This document shows, piece by piece, positions 45,214 through 56,548 of a DNA stretch of 64,000 nt (its first letter is position 1; each line of letters opens with the position of its first letter). The DNA comes from Choristoneura fumiferana (Eukaryota; Arthropoda; Insecta; Lepidoptera; Tortricidae): assembly GCF_025370935.1 (NCBI RefSeq), contig NC_133496.1:15013566-15077565 (forward strand). The letters run 5' to 3'. The notes beneath the pieces were generated by a model. That model was not told where the DNA came from. It did no database searches and saw only the letters and a list, made by a program, of their open reading frames with translations. Both the position numbers and the translations under genes were made by a program.

Positions 45214-46277
45214 AGTCTCGTTGTTTCTCAGTCAGTCGCGATTAATTTTTCTAGACACACAAATAAATAAATAAATGACAAAATTAAAAAAAAGTAGCAT
45301 ATCTCATGCTATTCATTAGTTACAGTTGCTTATATACACATACGACGGCAACGAAATATTAAAGTATTTTGAAATTATCATTGTATCTGAAGATTATAAT
45401 GAAAATAATTGACCAATTTTTGTTGTGTACCCCCAATAAATAATCAAAAACGTCGAAGACTAGATATCATGTACCAGGTAATAGAAACACACAAATCGTA
45501 TACGGCATACGGTAAAAAAATGGGTTGAAAATCTTCGCTCATCCGCGACCTTCTGATAGCTAAATTTATAAAATTCTTTTAGCTCATTGATATGGACCTC
45601 CGCAAAGTAACGCCTGATTCAATAAATTATTGTAAATCATCATCATCAAAATTTAATGAGCGAGATAGCTAATAAAATAAAATAAATAAATAACTAATTT
45701 ATTAATACTTAATTAATATTATAATAGTGTTGTTCAATACCACATTACATTATTTACATTATTTCCCCCGTTTAGGGTCGAAACAATAAAAATTATGCCG
45801 AACCCATTTAAGATTATTTCATTGCCTTTTGTCAACGAATTAGGCATGCATCTTTTGCGGTCAACAAAACCGTTATGCTTATGTTAATAAGGCTTAATTT
45901 AGATCAACAGCTTTACATAGCGCCGTCCGATTTGGAATTGTGATTATTAAAAGGGAATTGAGGTTAAGCGTAGGTGATTGCATATGAGTGAGTGAGTCAT
46001 CGGTGGCTGATTAAAACCTTATGCGGGGAGGAATATGGTTGAATTTGCTTTTGGTAAAAGAATATATAGGAAAAGAAGGAGGAAATGTATTGGGTATTCG
46101 AAATGGCTACTATTAAAGGCATTTAGAGAGGTTTTGAGATTTTTTTAAGTAGGGATAATATATGCTTGATTTAAGCCCCATATGGGGCGGTATTGGTAAT
46201 TATAAGCCTAATTTAGACTTGCGAGCAAAATCGTGCAAGTTGTGTAACATAGCGGTGTTTGATTAACCACTTTACAA
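45214..46277. other. No gene seen
   Basis: AT-rich. Weak copies of the 46278-46414 element lie at 46206-46258. CGACCTTCTGATAGCTAAATT near 45547 resembles an arm of the 56966-57141 hairpin. Confidence 0.45.
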
Positions 46278-46414
46278 CCGAGTTTAGACTTGCAAGAATA
46301 AACATGCAAGTTGCATTACATTGCGAGGTCGTAAAGCCAACGAGTTTGTAGTGGTCAATTGAGCGCCGCAATGTAATGCAACTTGCACGATTTTTCTTGC
46401 AAGTCTAAACTCGG
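46278..46414. mobile_element. Hairpin MITE (AGTTTAGACTTGCAAG family)
   Basis: CCGAGTTTAGACTTGCAAG and its complement CTTGCAAGTCTAAACTCGG are the exact ends. Inner GCAAGTTGCATTACATTGCG mirrors CGCAATGTAATGCAACTTGC. Confidence 0.88.
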
Positions 46415-46562
46415 CTTACAGCCTTGCAACTTGCATGATTTTTCTTGCAATAAATTCCTCGCAACACATCCTCTCATCTCCGGCGGAAACGCATCCTAAC
46501 AATCAGGGTGCCTGCATTTTTTACATGACTTCAATGATGACAAAATATGTTAAAGATTGTAG

Positions 46563-46738
46563 GTACCATCAGCCAAATAAGTGGTCTATCAATTTCTAAA
46601 CAAGATTCTATCAAATGAATGTGTCGCTAAAGTCGAACTTTGATGTTGACAGACACGTCTATTTGGCATTATTGTTTTAAGACATTCAAACGATTATCAG
46701 CTTTAGGGTGGTAGACCACATGTTTGGCTGTTGGTACA
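46563..46738 (+). mobile_element. TIR element (TACCATCAGCC family), complete
   Basis: GTACCATCAGCCAAATAAGT is mirrored with three mismatches at the right end (GTTTGGCTGTTGGTAC). 176 bases and no coding. The superfamily is not assigned. Confidence 0.8.
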
Positions 46739-46892
46739 TATTGTAGCCACTTGCCTACATAAAAATAATGTATAGTATTTTTATGTCAAATCTAAGAATA
46801 TCAAGATTATCATCACTTGATTTCGGCTTATGACGTAATACTAACTCCTAACATTTCCATGCTATTTCTAATAGCAAGTTAGCATATTCCAA

Positions 46893-47110
46893 GCTTTTAT
46901 TTAGTTTCACCTGTCCCGTTGTCTGTCTGTCTGTCTGTAATTAAATCTTTCAAGTTAAATTTGACCAACTTCCAGTCGTCAGATAGACTTGAAATTTGGT
47001 ATACATATGTAAATTGCGTGACAATACAATAATCTGGTAGTGACATTCAGGCCAGGATCGCCTTTTATGCAAATGTAGTTTGAATGATAATGCAACTACA
47101 GTCAACAAAT
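46893..47110 (-). mobile_element. GAAGAGTTCCG-family repeat
   Basis: CACCTGTCCCGTTGTCTGTC start and GCGTGACAATACAATAATC body. It resembles 26905-27170. Confidence 0.55.
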
Positions 47111-47382
47111 AGTAAAGCCGGCAAAGAAGCTTGTCTTAAAAATATATTTAACAAAAAACTTAAAAAAAAAATTAAACCGCCGATAAAACTGAAAAGCGAA
47201 AAGAAATAGTTTATTATAAATAAAAAAGCTTGTATTAAAAATGAATTTTTTACTAAAAACTTGCAAGTTAAATTTGATCCACTTGCCGGTTTCCGATTGA
47301 GCTGAAATTTTGTATGCATTTGTAAATCGGATGGCAATGCAATATTGTTTTAGTGCTTAGTTTCGTAAAGGCTGCTTACAAT

Positions 47383-47660
47383 CATCATCATCATCATCAT
47401 CCCAGCCTATATACGTCCCACTGCTGGGCACAGGCCTCCTCTCAGAACAAGAGGGCTTCGGCCATAGTTCCCACGCGGGCCCAGTGCGGATTGGGAACTT
47501 CACACATACCATTGAATTGCTTCGCAGGTTTGTGCAGGTTTCCTCACGATGTTTTCCTTAACCGCAAAGCTCGTGGTAAATTTCAAATGTATCTCAAGAG
47601 GTGCGAGCCGGGGTTTGAACCCACGACCCTCTGCTTGAGAGGATAGGTCAAACCACAACT
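47383..47660 (-). mobile_element. GATG-tailed SINE with exact TSD
   Basis: CTGCTTACAAT flanks it at 47372-47382 and 47661-47671. The copy reaches into the tRNA-like head (GTGGTTTGACCTATCC on the minus strand) but lacks its first bases. Confidence 0.93.
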
Positions 47661-47886
47661 CTGCTTACAATGCGTGGGCATAACATCGGCTGCAGGGTAA
47701 TAAGCTCGCATAGGGCAAAAGTCATGGCCAGGGTCAAAGTAATAGCACAATCGACTGAGGCGCCATCTTTGCATGCCAAAGCGCAACGAATGCATACAAC
47801 GTGTTATTTTCTATTCCGTTAACTTCAAGGTCAAAGCTGCATGAAGCGAGGGTGCGGATCTATTCTAGCCAAGGTACATTGCACCA

Positions 47887-48108
47887 TTGCATTCATGTGC
47901 GGAATTATATTTGAAATTTACCACGAGCTTTACGGTGAAGGAAAACATCGTGAGGAAACCTGCACAAACCTGCGAAGCAATTCAAAGGTGTGTGTGAAGT
48001 TCCCAATCCGCGCTGGGCCCGCGTGGGAACTACTGCCCAAGCCCTCTCATTCTGAGGGGAGGCATGTGCCCTGCAGTGGGACGTATATAGGCTGGGATGA
48101 TGATGATG
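47887..48108 (+). mobile_element. GATG-tailed SINE, head missing, exact TSD
   Basis: ACATTGCACCA flanks it at 47876-47886 and 48109-48119. The copy starts inside the body (TTGCATTCATGTGCGG), so the tRNA-like promoter is absent. Confidence 0.93.
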
Positions 48109-48149
48109 ACATTGCACCACCTTCTAAAATCTATTCCTTACTGCCTGTC

Positions 48150-48296
48150 TATTGTAAAGGTTGCCTGGAAGAGATCGCTCTGAAGCGATAAGGCCTTCTA
48201 TTGCTTACCTTGGAAAATCTCTATATACCTGTGTTTTCTGTATTGCTTACTGTGTATTGGTGTTCAATAAAAAGTCATTGTATTGTATTGTATATA
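48150..48296 (+). mobile_element. Retroelement 3' end with (ATTGT)n tail
   Basis: GGTTGCCTGGAAGAGATCGC, then GCGATAAGGCC, a TTCAATAAAAAG signal and ATTGTATTGTATTGTAT. Confidence 0.75.
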
Positions 48297-48302
48297 AGAA
48301 AT

Positions 48303-48450
48303 TACTTGCACTTGAGGTATCCCATCTTAGGCCTCTAGATTGGCAACGCATCTGCAATACCCCTGTTGTAGCAGATGTTTATGGGCGGTAGTGATCTATT
48401 ACCATCAAAAGACCCGCTTGCTCGTTTGCCATCCAGTCGAATAAAAAAAA
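48303..48450 (+). mobile_element. Family L repeat, 5'-truncated
   Basis: Starts at TTGCACTTGAGGTATCCC and ends in polyA. It sits six bases after the previous element's tail. Confidence 0.85.
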
Positions 48451-49762
48451 GTATTTAATATATCTAATTGTAAACCAGAGCCGAGTGGCGCGATCTCCCC
48501 AACTATATCATAAACTTGCCGGATTTTTATAGTGGCTACCAAATGTTAAAACATTATAAAAAATATTAACAACAAAAAATCTTCTATACCTGTGTGGCGT
48601 GGGAGTCCGCAATATAGAAACTTGCAAGTCGAATTAAGTTAATTTCCGCAAGACTCTAGATTTTTAAAAATAATCAAGAAATTAGATAATTAGTAACTAT
48701 GCACATTAAAACAGGGAAAATATGCTTAATTTTTGACGCTTTTTTTAAATCCCTAGTGTTTTTAATTCATAAACATTTAGCAGGAGGTTAAAATAGTATA
48801 TTGTACAACAAGAGCATAAAACGAACCATTTTTTCCAAAACGTTCATATAGCCACCCGAGCCGTTACGTTGAGGGTGGATAGACACGTCGAGGGGAAAAT
48901 GGGTTTAATGCTCAAATTTTACTAGATTTTCACTTCGATTGAGAGGAAATTAAATAGCAACAGTTGAAAAAATTGTGCACTACTGGGTATCTTTTATTTT
49001 CATGCATTGCTATATAATTATCAATTTTTAGTTTTATTGATTTATTTTGATTGATATTTAGTTTTACATTAAAATTAAAATTATTAAAAAAAATATATAT
49101 AAACTTTTTTGTTTGTTTCTATTGACGGTGGTCTTAGAAGAAGATTTTACTTTATGCACTAGAACATAAAAAGTAATTTCGCCTAGATCCAGCATAAATA
49201 TCAAAATTACGAGCATGAGAAGTGAAAAATGAACTTACCATTGACTGAGCTTATAATACAACAATTTTATTACGTATGTTTTTTCTTTTATTCGACTAAA
49301 ACATAATTAATTCCCAGGCAGATTATATTATCATTAAACTGCGCCGTTTATGGAAGTTAGGAAATCAAGATAAACGCGATGTATATTTGAGCCATATATT
49401 TTTCTACAACAAGATATGCCCACCGAGATTTGCTTTAAATGGCACCATGTATTTTCTACAAATGAATATGTCCACCGACAACAGATATTATCACTTCTGC
49501 TTCAGTGGCTGACCTTACACCCGATGCAGTTCCCTCGCATGACTCAGGGAAGAGTAATTATATCTATTTTTAAGCGCCCTGGATGCTGTGTGATAATGCT
49601 ATCGGCGTTGACCTCCTGTTAATGTATTATTAATGTGTCCATTACTGAACGAGAGCAAAGGTTGAATAAAGTTGATTTACGTCTCTGCTATAAACAAAAC
49701 TTTTTGCTGCGTTTCATCAACCAGAGACGTGCGAGGAGTTGCGTTTCTATTGGTTCATGAAA
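48451..49762. other. No gene seen
   Basis: AT-rich unique-looking DNA. A 68-codon frame at 49416-49622 has no domain. 49715-49762 (GTGCGAGGAGTTGCG) is a repeat whose other half follows at about 51238. Confidence 0.4.
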
Positions 49763-50148
49763 AACGCGCTGCCGTGTCATGACAAAACACTGTAACTAAA
49801 AAAAAAACCATTTTTCAGAAATCGCAAAAAACTGTTTTCTTCTTTAATTCGCCACAAACCACGTCAAGATTCATCCGATTTTAATTAAATTTGGATAAAT
49901 TATAAATAATATGCTACTAATTGTGTACAAAGAAACATAATATAAGATTTATACTTTTTTTCATACATTTTTTTACAGTGAACAAAGACTTTAAAAATCA
50001 AAACACTCACTCCAAATTTATCGTGTGATTATTACGACAAAACACTGTAACGTCAGGTACTGTTTGAAGAAAAGGTGAGTTTTGTTTTGGCAAAACACGG
50101 TATCTCGAGGAGATAGTGTTTAGTCGAATCAGGATCCTAGGTTTTAAG

Positions 50149-50465
50149 TTTTTTTTTATACCACGTCGGTGGCAAACATGCATGCGGCCCGCCTGATGTT
50201 AAGCAATTACCGCCGCCTAGAAACGCTTGCAACACCCGAAGTATCACTCGCGCGTTGCCGACCCTGCATAAACCTTTTTATACCCCTTTTGAAGACCTCC
50301 ATGCTGTAACTCGCTGGGAAAACCACGACAGGAAGTACATTCCACAATTTAAGTGTTCTATGGAGAAAACACCTTTTGAACCGAACGGTACGCGACCGTT
50401 GTGACTCCAACAGTGTAAATTTGAATGAAGTTTTTCAATGTTATTGGTAGAAGATCTGTATACTC
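50149..50465 (-). mobile_element. 5'-truncated LINE (CR1/Jockey-like), reverse-transcriptase C-terminus and 3' UTR
   Basis: The minus strand encodes FLHRTLKLWNVLP, VVFPASYSMEVFKRG and KRFMQGRQRAS, then GVASVSRRR and a stop. This is the conserved end of CR1/Jockey-type ORF2 proteins (RLWN.LP, VFP, FK motifs). About 67 residues are in one frame, and the residues before them are in another. The 3' UTR of about 60 bases ends in polyA (T run 50149-50157). Its stop position and 3' UTR align with those of the family L repeats. Confidence 0.85.
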
Positions 50466-50468
50466 TAA

Positions 50469-51150
50469 CAGCCTTATTCATAAAAAAACCTTAATTGAGG
50501 TTTGATCGGTCTGTTACTTAGCAGACTGATTAAGCTTAATAGACGGTTGTCAAGAAGTATGATTCATAAACACTTGCTAGCAGTCTGCTAGTTGTTGAGC
50601 TGCTGATAGACGGATTAGACGCGTTATGTTGGCACCTTGACAAATCAAAGACAAAAAATGGCCTAATCGATAATTAAAAAAAATTGACAGCAGTGACAGC
50701 AAATTAGCAGGAAAAAAAATAAAAAGCGAGATGTTTGTTTTCCCGCCATTTCCGATCCGCATGTTTATGTTGTGCAAAAAGCCATAATTATGTAATAATC
50801 CTATTTTTTTTTCATATTTATTGTTAATTTATTGTTGCTAATTTAGAGGATTTTTAAATACAAATTCCTGAAAATAAATTTTCCAGTTTTTTTTTTAAAT
50901 CTTTGCGTAGCCCTGCCTTCACTATAAATATCTTCGGTATGGTTTTTTGCTCTTGTCAAAGTCAGCTGTTCAAACTTGTGGCGGCCATTTTGTGACTTAG
51001 CAGGGAGATAAAGGAGGGTCTACGGTCCGCTAACTTTAGCAGAGCCTTGATCGACTGATTAGCGCTAACAGACGTTTATGAATCATGTTTTTTAGCATCG
51101 GGCCTTCAAGGAGCCTTCAAGGAGGCTCTAACTTTTTATGAATAAGGCTG
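50469..51150. mobile_element. PIF/Harbinger-like MITE
   Basis: CAGCCTTATTCATAAAAA and its exact complement form 18-bp termini. TAA flanks both sides (50466-50468 and 51151-51153). A 3-bp TAA duplication fits PIF/Harbinger. 682 bases, with no transposase. It is inserted directly at the 5' boundary of the LINE fragment. Confidence 0.8.
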
Positions 51151-51452
51151 TAAGTATGTATATATAGATTAGGGTCTAAAAAGCTAATTTAACAGTGCTA
51201 CCAGTTACAGTGTTTTGTCATGACACGGCAGCGCGTTATTCGCAACACATCCTCGCACATCTTTGGTGGAAACACGGCCTGAACCAAGTTGCCACTTGCA
51301 TCCATCGGTTAGCCTGCCCCCCAGATCCAAAATAATTAATTTATTTGAGTAACACGTTCATGTTTGATCAAAATACCCTTCAATCAATATAAAAAGGTTT
51401 CGTACATTATGTAACAACGTTACGGCTTAATCTTATAGCTAACAAAAACTAG

Positions 51453-51606
51453 TTTTTTTTATTCGACTGGATGGCAAACAAGCAAGTGGGTCTCCTGATG
51501 GTAAGAGGTCACCGCCCATAGACACCTGCAAACACCAGGGGGATTGCAGATGCGTTGCCAACCTAGAGGCCTAAGATGGGATACCTCAAAAGTGCCAGTA
51601 ATTTCA
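51453..51606 (-). mobile_element. Family L repeat, 5'-truncated
   Basis: T run at about 51453 (polyA on the minus strand), then the 3' region, stop, and codons back to about TACTGGCACTTTTGAGG. Confidence 0.85.
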
Positions 51607-52370
51607 CTTGAAACGCATAGTGTTTTAACGACATAACACTTCCTAGATACTATTTGCATTATAATGCAATTACTGCCAACAGTTTATTAAGTCTTCAGAA
51701 AATACGCAGTGTTTTGCTACGCATTTCGTGTCGCAAAGTGAGAATTAGGATAATCGTTGCTATACAAATCAATACACACGTGAACCGACAGACATATGAC
51801 TGATCCTACAAACAAAACCCTGAAAATTTATTGTTTTTTTCAGCGCATAAATGCAATAACTGTGATTGCTTTTATGATACTATGAACAGGTAGACGCTTA
51901 AGCCTAGAGGATTATCTTAGCACTTATTGAAAGCTTTTAAAATGAATGCTGCAGTAAAGTACCCGTCTCCGGTTGTCAGATAATAAAATAAGCTACGGGC
52001 ATTTAACAGAGTTAAATGGATATTAACGCGACATAAAATAAACTGGAAAAATGTTGTTGTTGTTGTTGTTGTAACTCTTTATTGTAAAACATATGAAAAT
52101 TACAATTAACAAGAGAAAGAGATGTACAAAGGCGAACTTAAAAGGACCTTTGAACGATTGAAAGGACGACAGAAACAAGAGTAGACACTACAATGGAAAG
52201 ATAAAAGGATCAAAAAAAATTTAAAATTCGTATAAAGTAACGAAAATCTTTAGAGTCAACAATCAATCAAATGTTTACCCGTAAGTCTTAGATAAAATTA
52301 GCACCAGCCGAACGAGTTGATCATATAACCGGACATTTAATTCATTATACAGTAAGTAGGTACCAAATGT
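51607..52370. other. No gene; (GTT)6 at about 52054-52072
   Basis: AT-rich. The GTT run is followed by TAACTCTTTATTG, resembling a retroelement tail of the (ATTGT)n family. Confidence 0.5.
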
Positions 52371-52590
52371 CATCATCGTCGTCAAATCAGCCACAGGACG
52401 TCCACTGTTGGACATAGGCCTCCCCCATAGACCTCCAGTTGCTTTGGTTGGAAGCGACCTGCATCCACCGTGAATACGCGACTTTAACCAGATCGTCCGT
52501 CCATCTACGAGTAGTTGGTGGACGTCCTACGCTGCACTTACCGATCCACGGTCTCCATTCGAAAACTTTTTGGCCTCAACGGCCATCTGT
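52371..52590 (-). mobile_element. RTE-type LINE 3' end
   Basis: Minus-strand words for GRPPTTRRWTDDL, then the family's GRP..EAYVQ-like ending, in broken frames, ending in GACGATGATG. Confidence 0.75.
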
Positions 52591-52667
52591 TTTTAGTGTT
52601 GCGTGTTATTGTTGTGTAAAGCAAGTAAAATTTAATAGTTAGGTAGTGCTTGATTCAGTATGATAGA

Positions 52668-52775
52668 ACAATACAACAATACAAATACAAATATTCTTTA
52701 TTGATCACCAAAAGCAGTACAGAGACATTACAAAAATAGAAAAATTCAGGTAGACAATAGGCTACACAGATTTTT
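52668..52775 (-). mobile_element. Retroelement 3' end (ATTGT-like tail)
   Basis: ATTCTTTATTGATCACCAAAA and CATTACAAAAATAGAAAAATT are shared exactly with 59075-59130. Confidence 0.7.
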
Positions 52776-52806
52776 TTTTTTGTTGATACCCTGATATGGA
52801 ATATCG

Positions 52807-53158
52807 TTGATACCCCGGGTGACTGGCCGTGCGCTGGTGTGGGACGCCACCTGTACAGATACTCTGGCGGCGTCCTACCTACCAGCAACTACCAAATGTG
52901 CGGGGGCGGCGGCAGACGCCCGGGAACGCCTCAAGGTCTTTGTGACCTTATATAGCTGTCTCGGCGCCCAATATCATTTCTTTGCTTTCGGCGTCGAGTC
53001 GGCGTCACAGGGAGCTCAGCAATAGGTTAAGGGAGGCAACAGGCAACCCTCGCTCCGGCAGCTTTCTCGCGCAAAGAATCTCAATCGCAGTTCAACGCGG
53101 GAATGCTGCCTGCGTGATGGGCACCATGCCAAGAGGCCCACCTCTCTTTTTTAATTAA
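52807..53158 (+). pseudogene. Retroelement ORF C-terminal domain, frameshifted
   Basis: Frame one (52807-53025) reads GRALVWDATCTDTLAASYLP, an alanine-rich helix AGAAADARERLK, and GVES. Frame two (53012-53158) continues with NRLREATGNPRSGSFLAQRI, then QRGNAACVMGT and a stop. From memory, a domain with WD.TC.DT.A..., VET..., and QRIS.A.QRGNAA... sits at the C-terminus of a group of reverse-transcriptase proteins in animals. One frameshift near 53012 breaks it. A T run and AT-rich 3' UTR follow. The reverse-transcriptase part is absent. Confidence 0.6.
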
Positions 53159-54176
53159 AGTTTTAGTTATTTTAATTTAATGGTAGTTTTAGTCCTATGG
53201 ATATTTTGTATTTTCTTAATATTTTCTTAATAAATATTTTTTCTCTTTTTTTTGTAATATACCTAAAGTATATCAAAGTTTACGACATAATGTTAAAAAT
53301 ACTAAAACAGGACAAAAAATAATCCACAGACTTTTGTCAGAGCCACAAACAAAAAATATTGCGTTGACATTGTATTTAACTAGAAAGACATGGGGTTGCG
53401 TACCTAGATGATTCACTATGCGATAGAGGTAAGTACCTTATTATGTACATCGAAATGTTTATTTCGTAAAACTATTTCTGTTATAATTGTGTTTCCGTTA
53501 AACCTACTGTCAATATCGAAGCTACAATACCTAACTCAGCCAAACCAATAATTAATTTCGATCAAATCTCCCTAATTGTAACGGGCAGAAATTTAATTTA
53601 ATAATATTTGGATTGACGTTTTAATTTTGTCTGATCAAGATCCAATGGTTGCAATCCGGTTCAAAAATAGTCGAATTCGATGTTAATAATACACGGGCCT
53701 TAATTGGTACTGACTTTACACTAATTAGAGAATATAATTGAAGATATAAGATTTGTACTCGGATGTTCCCTTTCGTCGTTATGAAGTGATAACAATATGA
53801 TTTCTCCGTGCTTGCAGCCGAAGTGAAGCCAACCAAGCAGTTCTATGACTCAAGAAGAGGATCTACCTATTACGGATTCTCTATGAAGTAAAAAAAGATA
53901 GGAGGGGAAATGTATACTTTCGAGCAATGCTATGGTGTCTATCAAGTTACCAATCAACACGCATCGCGTGGTAATAACACAATCACAATAAAGTATAAAT
54001 AAAACCCGACAGAAATAAAACTTTGGATAAAAAATGAAAAGCAAAAATCTAGAATTATGTTAAAGTTCTACAGTCGGGGCCCATTCAAAATCATGACCAG
54101 CATGATGAGCTCCAAAATTCCCAGTAATGGGTAACTTTTGAACCTTAAGTTACTTGACAGAATTCTCGACTTGTTT
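53159..54176. other. No gene seen
   Basis: AT-rich non-coding. The first ~90 bases are probably the 3' UTR of the preceding retroelement. Confidence 0.45.
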
Positions 54177-54720
54177 TTAGGGTTCCGAAGCCAAAATGGC
54201 AAAAACGGAACCCTTATAGTTTCGTCAAGTCCGTCTGTCTGTCTGTCCGTCCGTCCGTCCGTATGTCACAGGCATTTTACTCGAAAACTACAAGATGTAT
54301 ATCAATAAAATTTGGAGTACAGATGTCTTGTCAGTCGCTATTTAGTTTAGTAGTGATGAGCTTTCCGCGCTGTTAATAAAAAAAAATTGAAAGCCCCCTT
54401 TGTTAACTTGTTACAGAATAAACATTTTGATTTAGGGCCTGATTGAAAAAAATCGTTGAAAAGGCATAAAAAAATAACTCCCATTTTACAAACATCTATT
54501 TTATGTTTTGACAACATTTTCTTTCGACAAAACGTACATACTGGCTGACGCAAAGCAAAATGATTTTTTTATTGAAAATTGTAAAAGATCTTTGTATTCT
54601 AGCATAAAGTTAATACCCATATACATTGGCTCGTAATTTTGAAGGCCCGCTACAAAAACATAATGTTAAAATGGCGTAAAAACTGCGTAAAAAGGACTAC
54701 GCAGCGCGTAAGCTGTTTTA
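54177..54720 (+). mobile_element. GGTTCCG-family repeat, diverged variant
   Basis: Starts TTAGGGTTCCGAAGCCAAAA with GTCTGTCCGTCCGTCCGTCC. The 3' part differs from 44028-44672, so its right end is uncertain. Confidence 0.5.
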
Positions 54721-54899
54721 AATTTGATTGATGAGGCCTGTGTGTAAGTCCACGGTGTTCCATGTTTTTTATCCTGTTTGCTGCCATAAAAATGACGGGA
54801 GCTACCAGGAAGACATATTTACAGAGTTTTTCCTTCAACACTTTATTGTTAGACGAGACAAGATTTTGTTCGTGGCTTCAGTCAGTCATTACTTTATGA
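54721..54899. other. No gene seen
   Basis: Short AT-rich interval. Confidence 0.4.
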
Positions 54900-55383
54900 T
54901 TAATAATAATAAATAAATAAATACCATGTGACAATTGACACCAATTGACCTATGTAGTCCCATACTAAGCATTACAGCAAGCAGCTTGTATTATGGATAC
55001 TAGGCAACGGATAAACATACTTACATAGAGAAATACGTACTTAAATACATATTAAGCGTCCACGGCTCGAGAACAAACATTTGTATTATTCATACGCATA
55101 GGTGGTAGGACCTTGTGCAAGGTCCGCCCGTATTGCTACCACCATCTTGCTCGCTAATCCTGCCATGAAATAGCAGGCGTGGAGAGTAAGACAGCCGGTG
55201 AAATTACTGGCACTTGAGGTATCCCATCTTAGGCCTCTAGGTTGGCAACGCATCTGCAATCCCCCTGGTGTTGCAGGTGTCTATGAGCGGTGGTAATCTC
55301 TTACCATCAGGTGACCCACTTGCTCGTTTGCCATAAAATACAAATATCTGCCTCGAACGGGGATCGAACCCGCAAGCTTCGTA
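54900..55383 (-). mobile_element. tRNA-derived SINE (second type), interrupted
   Basis: The minus strand starts with a tRNA-like head (GAAGCTTGCGGGTTCGATCC, 55383 to about 55350) and ends in a (TTTA)n tail at 54903-54920. The body (GTTTATCCGTTGCCTAGTAT) matches 56322-56548. A family L repeat (55100-55335) lies between head and body. Confidence 0.78.
55100..55335 (+). mobile_element. Family L repeat nested in a SINE
   Basis: GGTGGTAGGACCTTGTGCAAG to GCTCGTTTGCCATAAAAT. An internal deletion lies around 55170, and the usual CCAGTCGAAT before the polyA is lost. Confidence 0.8.
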
Positions 55384-56321
55384 GTCAGTCCGTCCGTCCA
55401 TCTGTCCGTCGCAAAGCTGTGTCTCAAAGGTTCTATCTTTTTGTCATAATATTGTATAGCATAGTATCGTTTGGCACAATTATCGCGTCTCCGAAACTCA
55501 TACAGCATAAACTGGCTTGTACGAAACATCATATCGCATAATATTGTTTGGCCTAACAGGCTAACACCGTATGTGGTGTGTGTAGCGTGCCAATCTGTGT
55601 GGGGTTTCAGTTTTAACCCAACTTTACCGACTTTGCTGGCACCAGCTCGTTTCTTTAAATAAGATCACACTTCTAACCTAAACTACGAGTACTTTTCTCT
55701 TGGCAATTCATTTCCGTTGTTTGTTTTTTTTAAATAGGGCGATGGTCTCCTTATGCGAAATGACTAATTTTATGCGAAGTAATTATTCTGCGAAATTTTT
55801 TTATGCGAAACGTGTTTGGTAAGTGAGTTTCGGGAAAACAAGATTATGACCGATGAGGGGTAGGTACCCATCTCATGACTGTAGTGATAGACAGACAACT
55901 GAAATAATATAATTTAATTATTTATGTTAAACATTTAAATGTGCTCCGATTCAGCGACTATTGTGGCGTGATTTGTCTATTCCCTCTGTTCGTTCATCCG
56001 ACAATACAATACATTGTTGCCGACTGCAACTGGGCCAGAGGCCGGCTAGCACAGCCTATGTATTTACAAAACCAGCGCGCTTTAAGTATCCAAAAACATT
56101 TATTATATATTTAACAAGTTAGAGGAAACAACAAACAACAACCACGGCAGTCAAAATGGGCGATTCACAATATAGGATCATTAAATAAATACAAAACAAT
56201 ATAAAAATTAAATAGTGAAGGTATAAGTTATTATTATTAAGTTAAGTTGCACTGGACCGGGAGCTGTGTAGAACTTACAAAAATGACTTATAAAAAAATA
56301 CAAAAAGTTGATCTTTAATAA
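55384..56321. other. No gene seen
   Basis: Mixed non-coding DNA. Short palindromic pieces such as TATGCGAAATGACTAATTTT words near 55750-55815 recur locally. Confidence 0.4.
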
Positions 56322-56548
56322 AAAAAATATTATCATGAGACACTTGATACCAATTTTGATCCAGTCCCAAACTAAGCAAAGCTTGTATTGTGGATACTAG
56401 GCAACGGATAAACATACTTATATGGATAAATACATGCTTAAATACATATTAAACATCCAAGATCCGACAACAAACATTCGTATTATTCATCCAAAATCCG
56501 CCCCGGCCGGGAATCGAACTCAAGGCCTCAAGCTTCGTAGGTCAGGTC
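56322..56548 (-). mobile_element. tRNA-derived SINE (second type)
   Basis: Head GAGTTCGATTCCCGGCCGGGG on the minus strand near 56500-56520, then the shared body. It is the uninterrupted reference for 54900-55383. Confidence 0.78.

Larger units (their letters stand above)
49763..51237. mobile_element. Element with perfect 35-bp inverted termini, containing two nested elements
   Basis: 49763-49797 and 51203-51237 are exact inverted copies (35 of 35), beginning AACGCGCTGCCGTGTC. An internal partial repeat, GACAAAACACTGTAAC, recurs at 50037. No transposase frame is present. The interior holds a LINE tail and a PIF/Harbinger-like MITE. The superfamily of the outer element is unknown. Confidence 0.85.
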
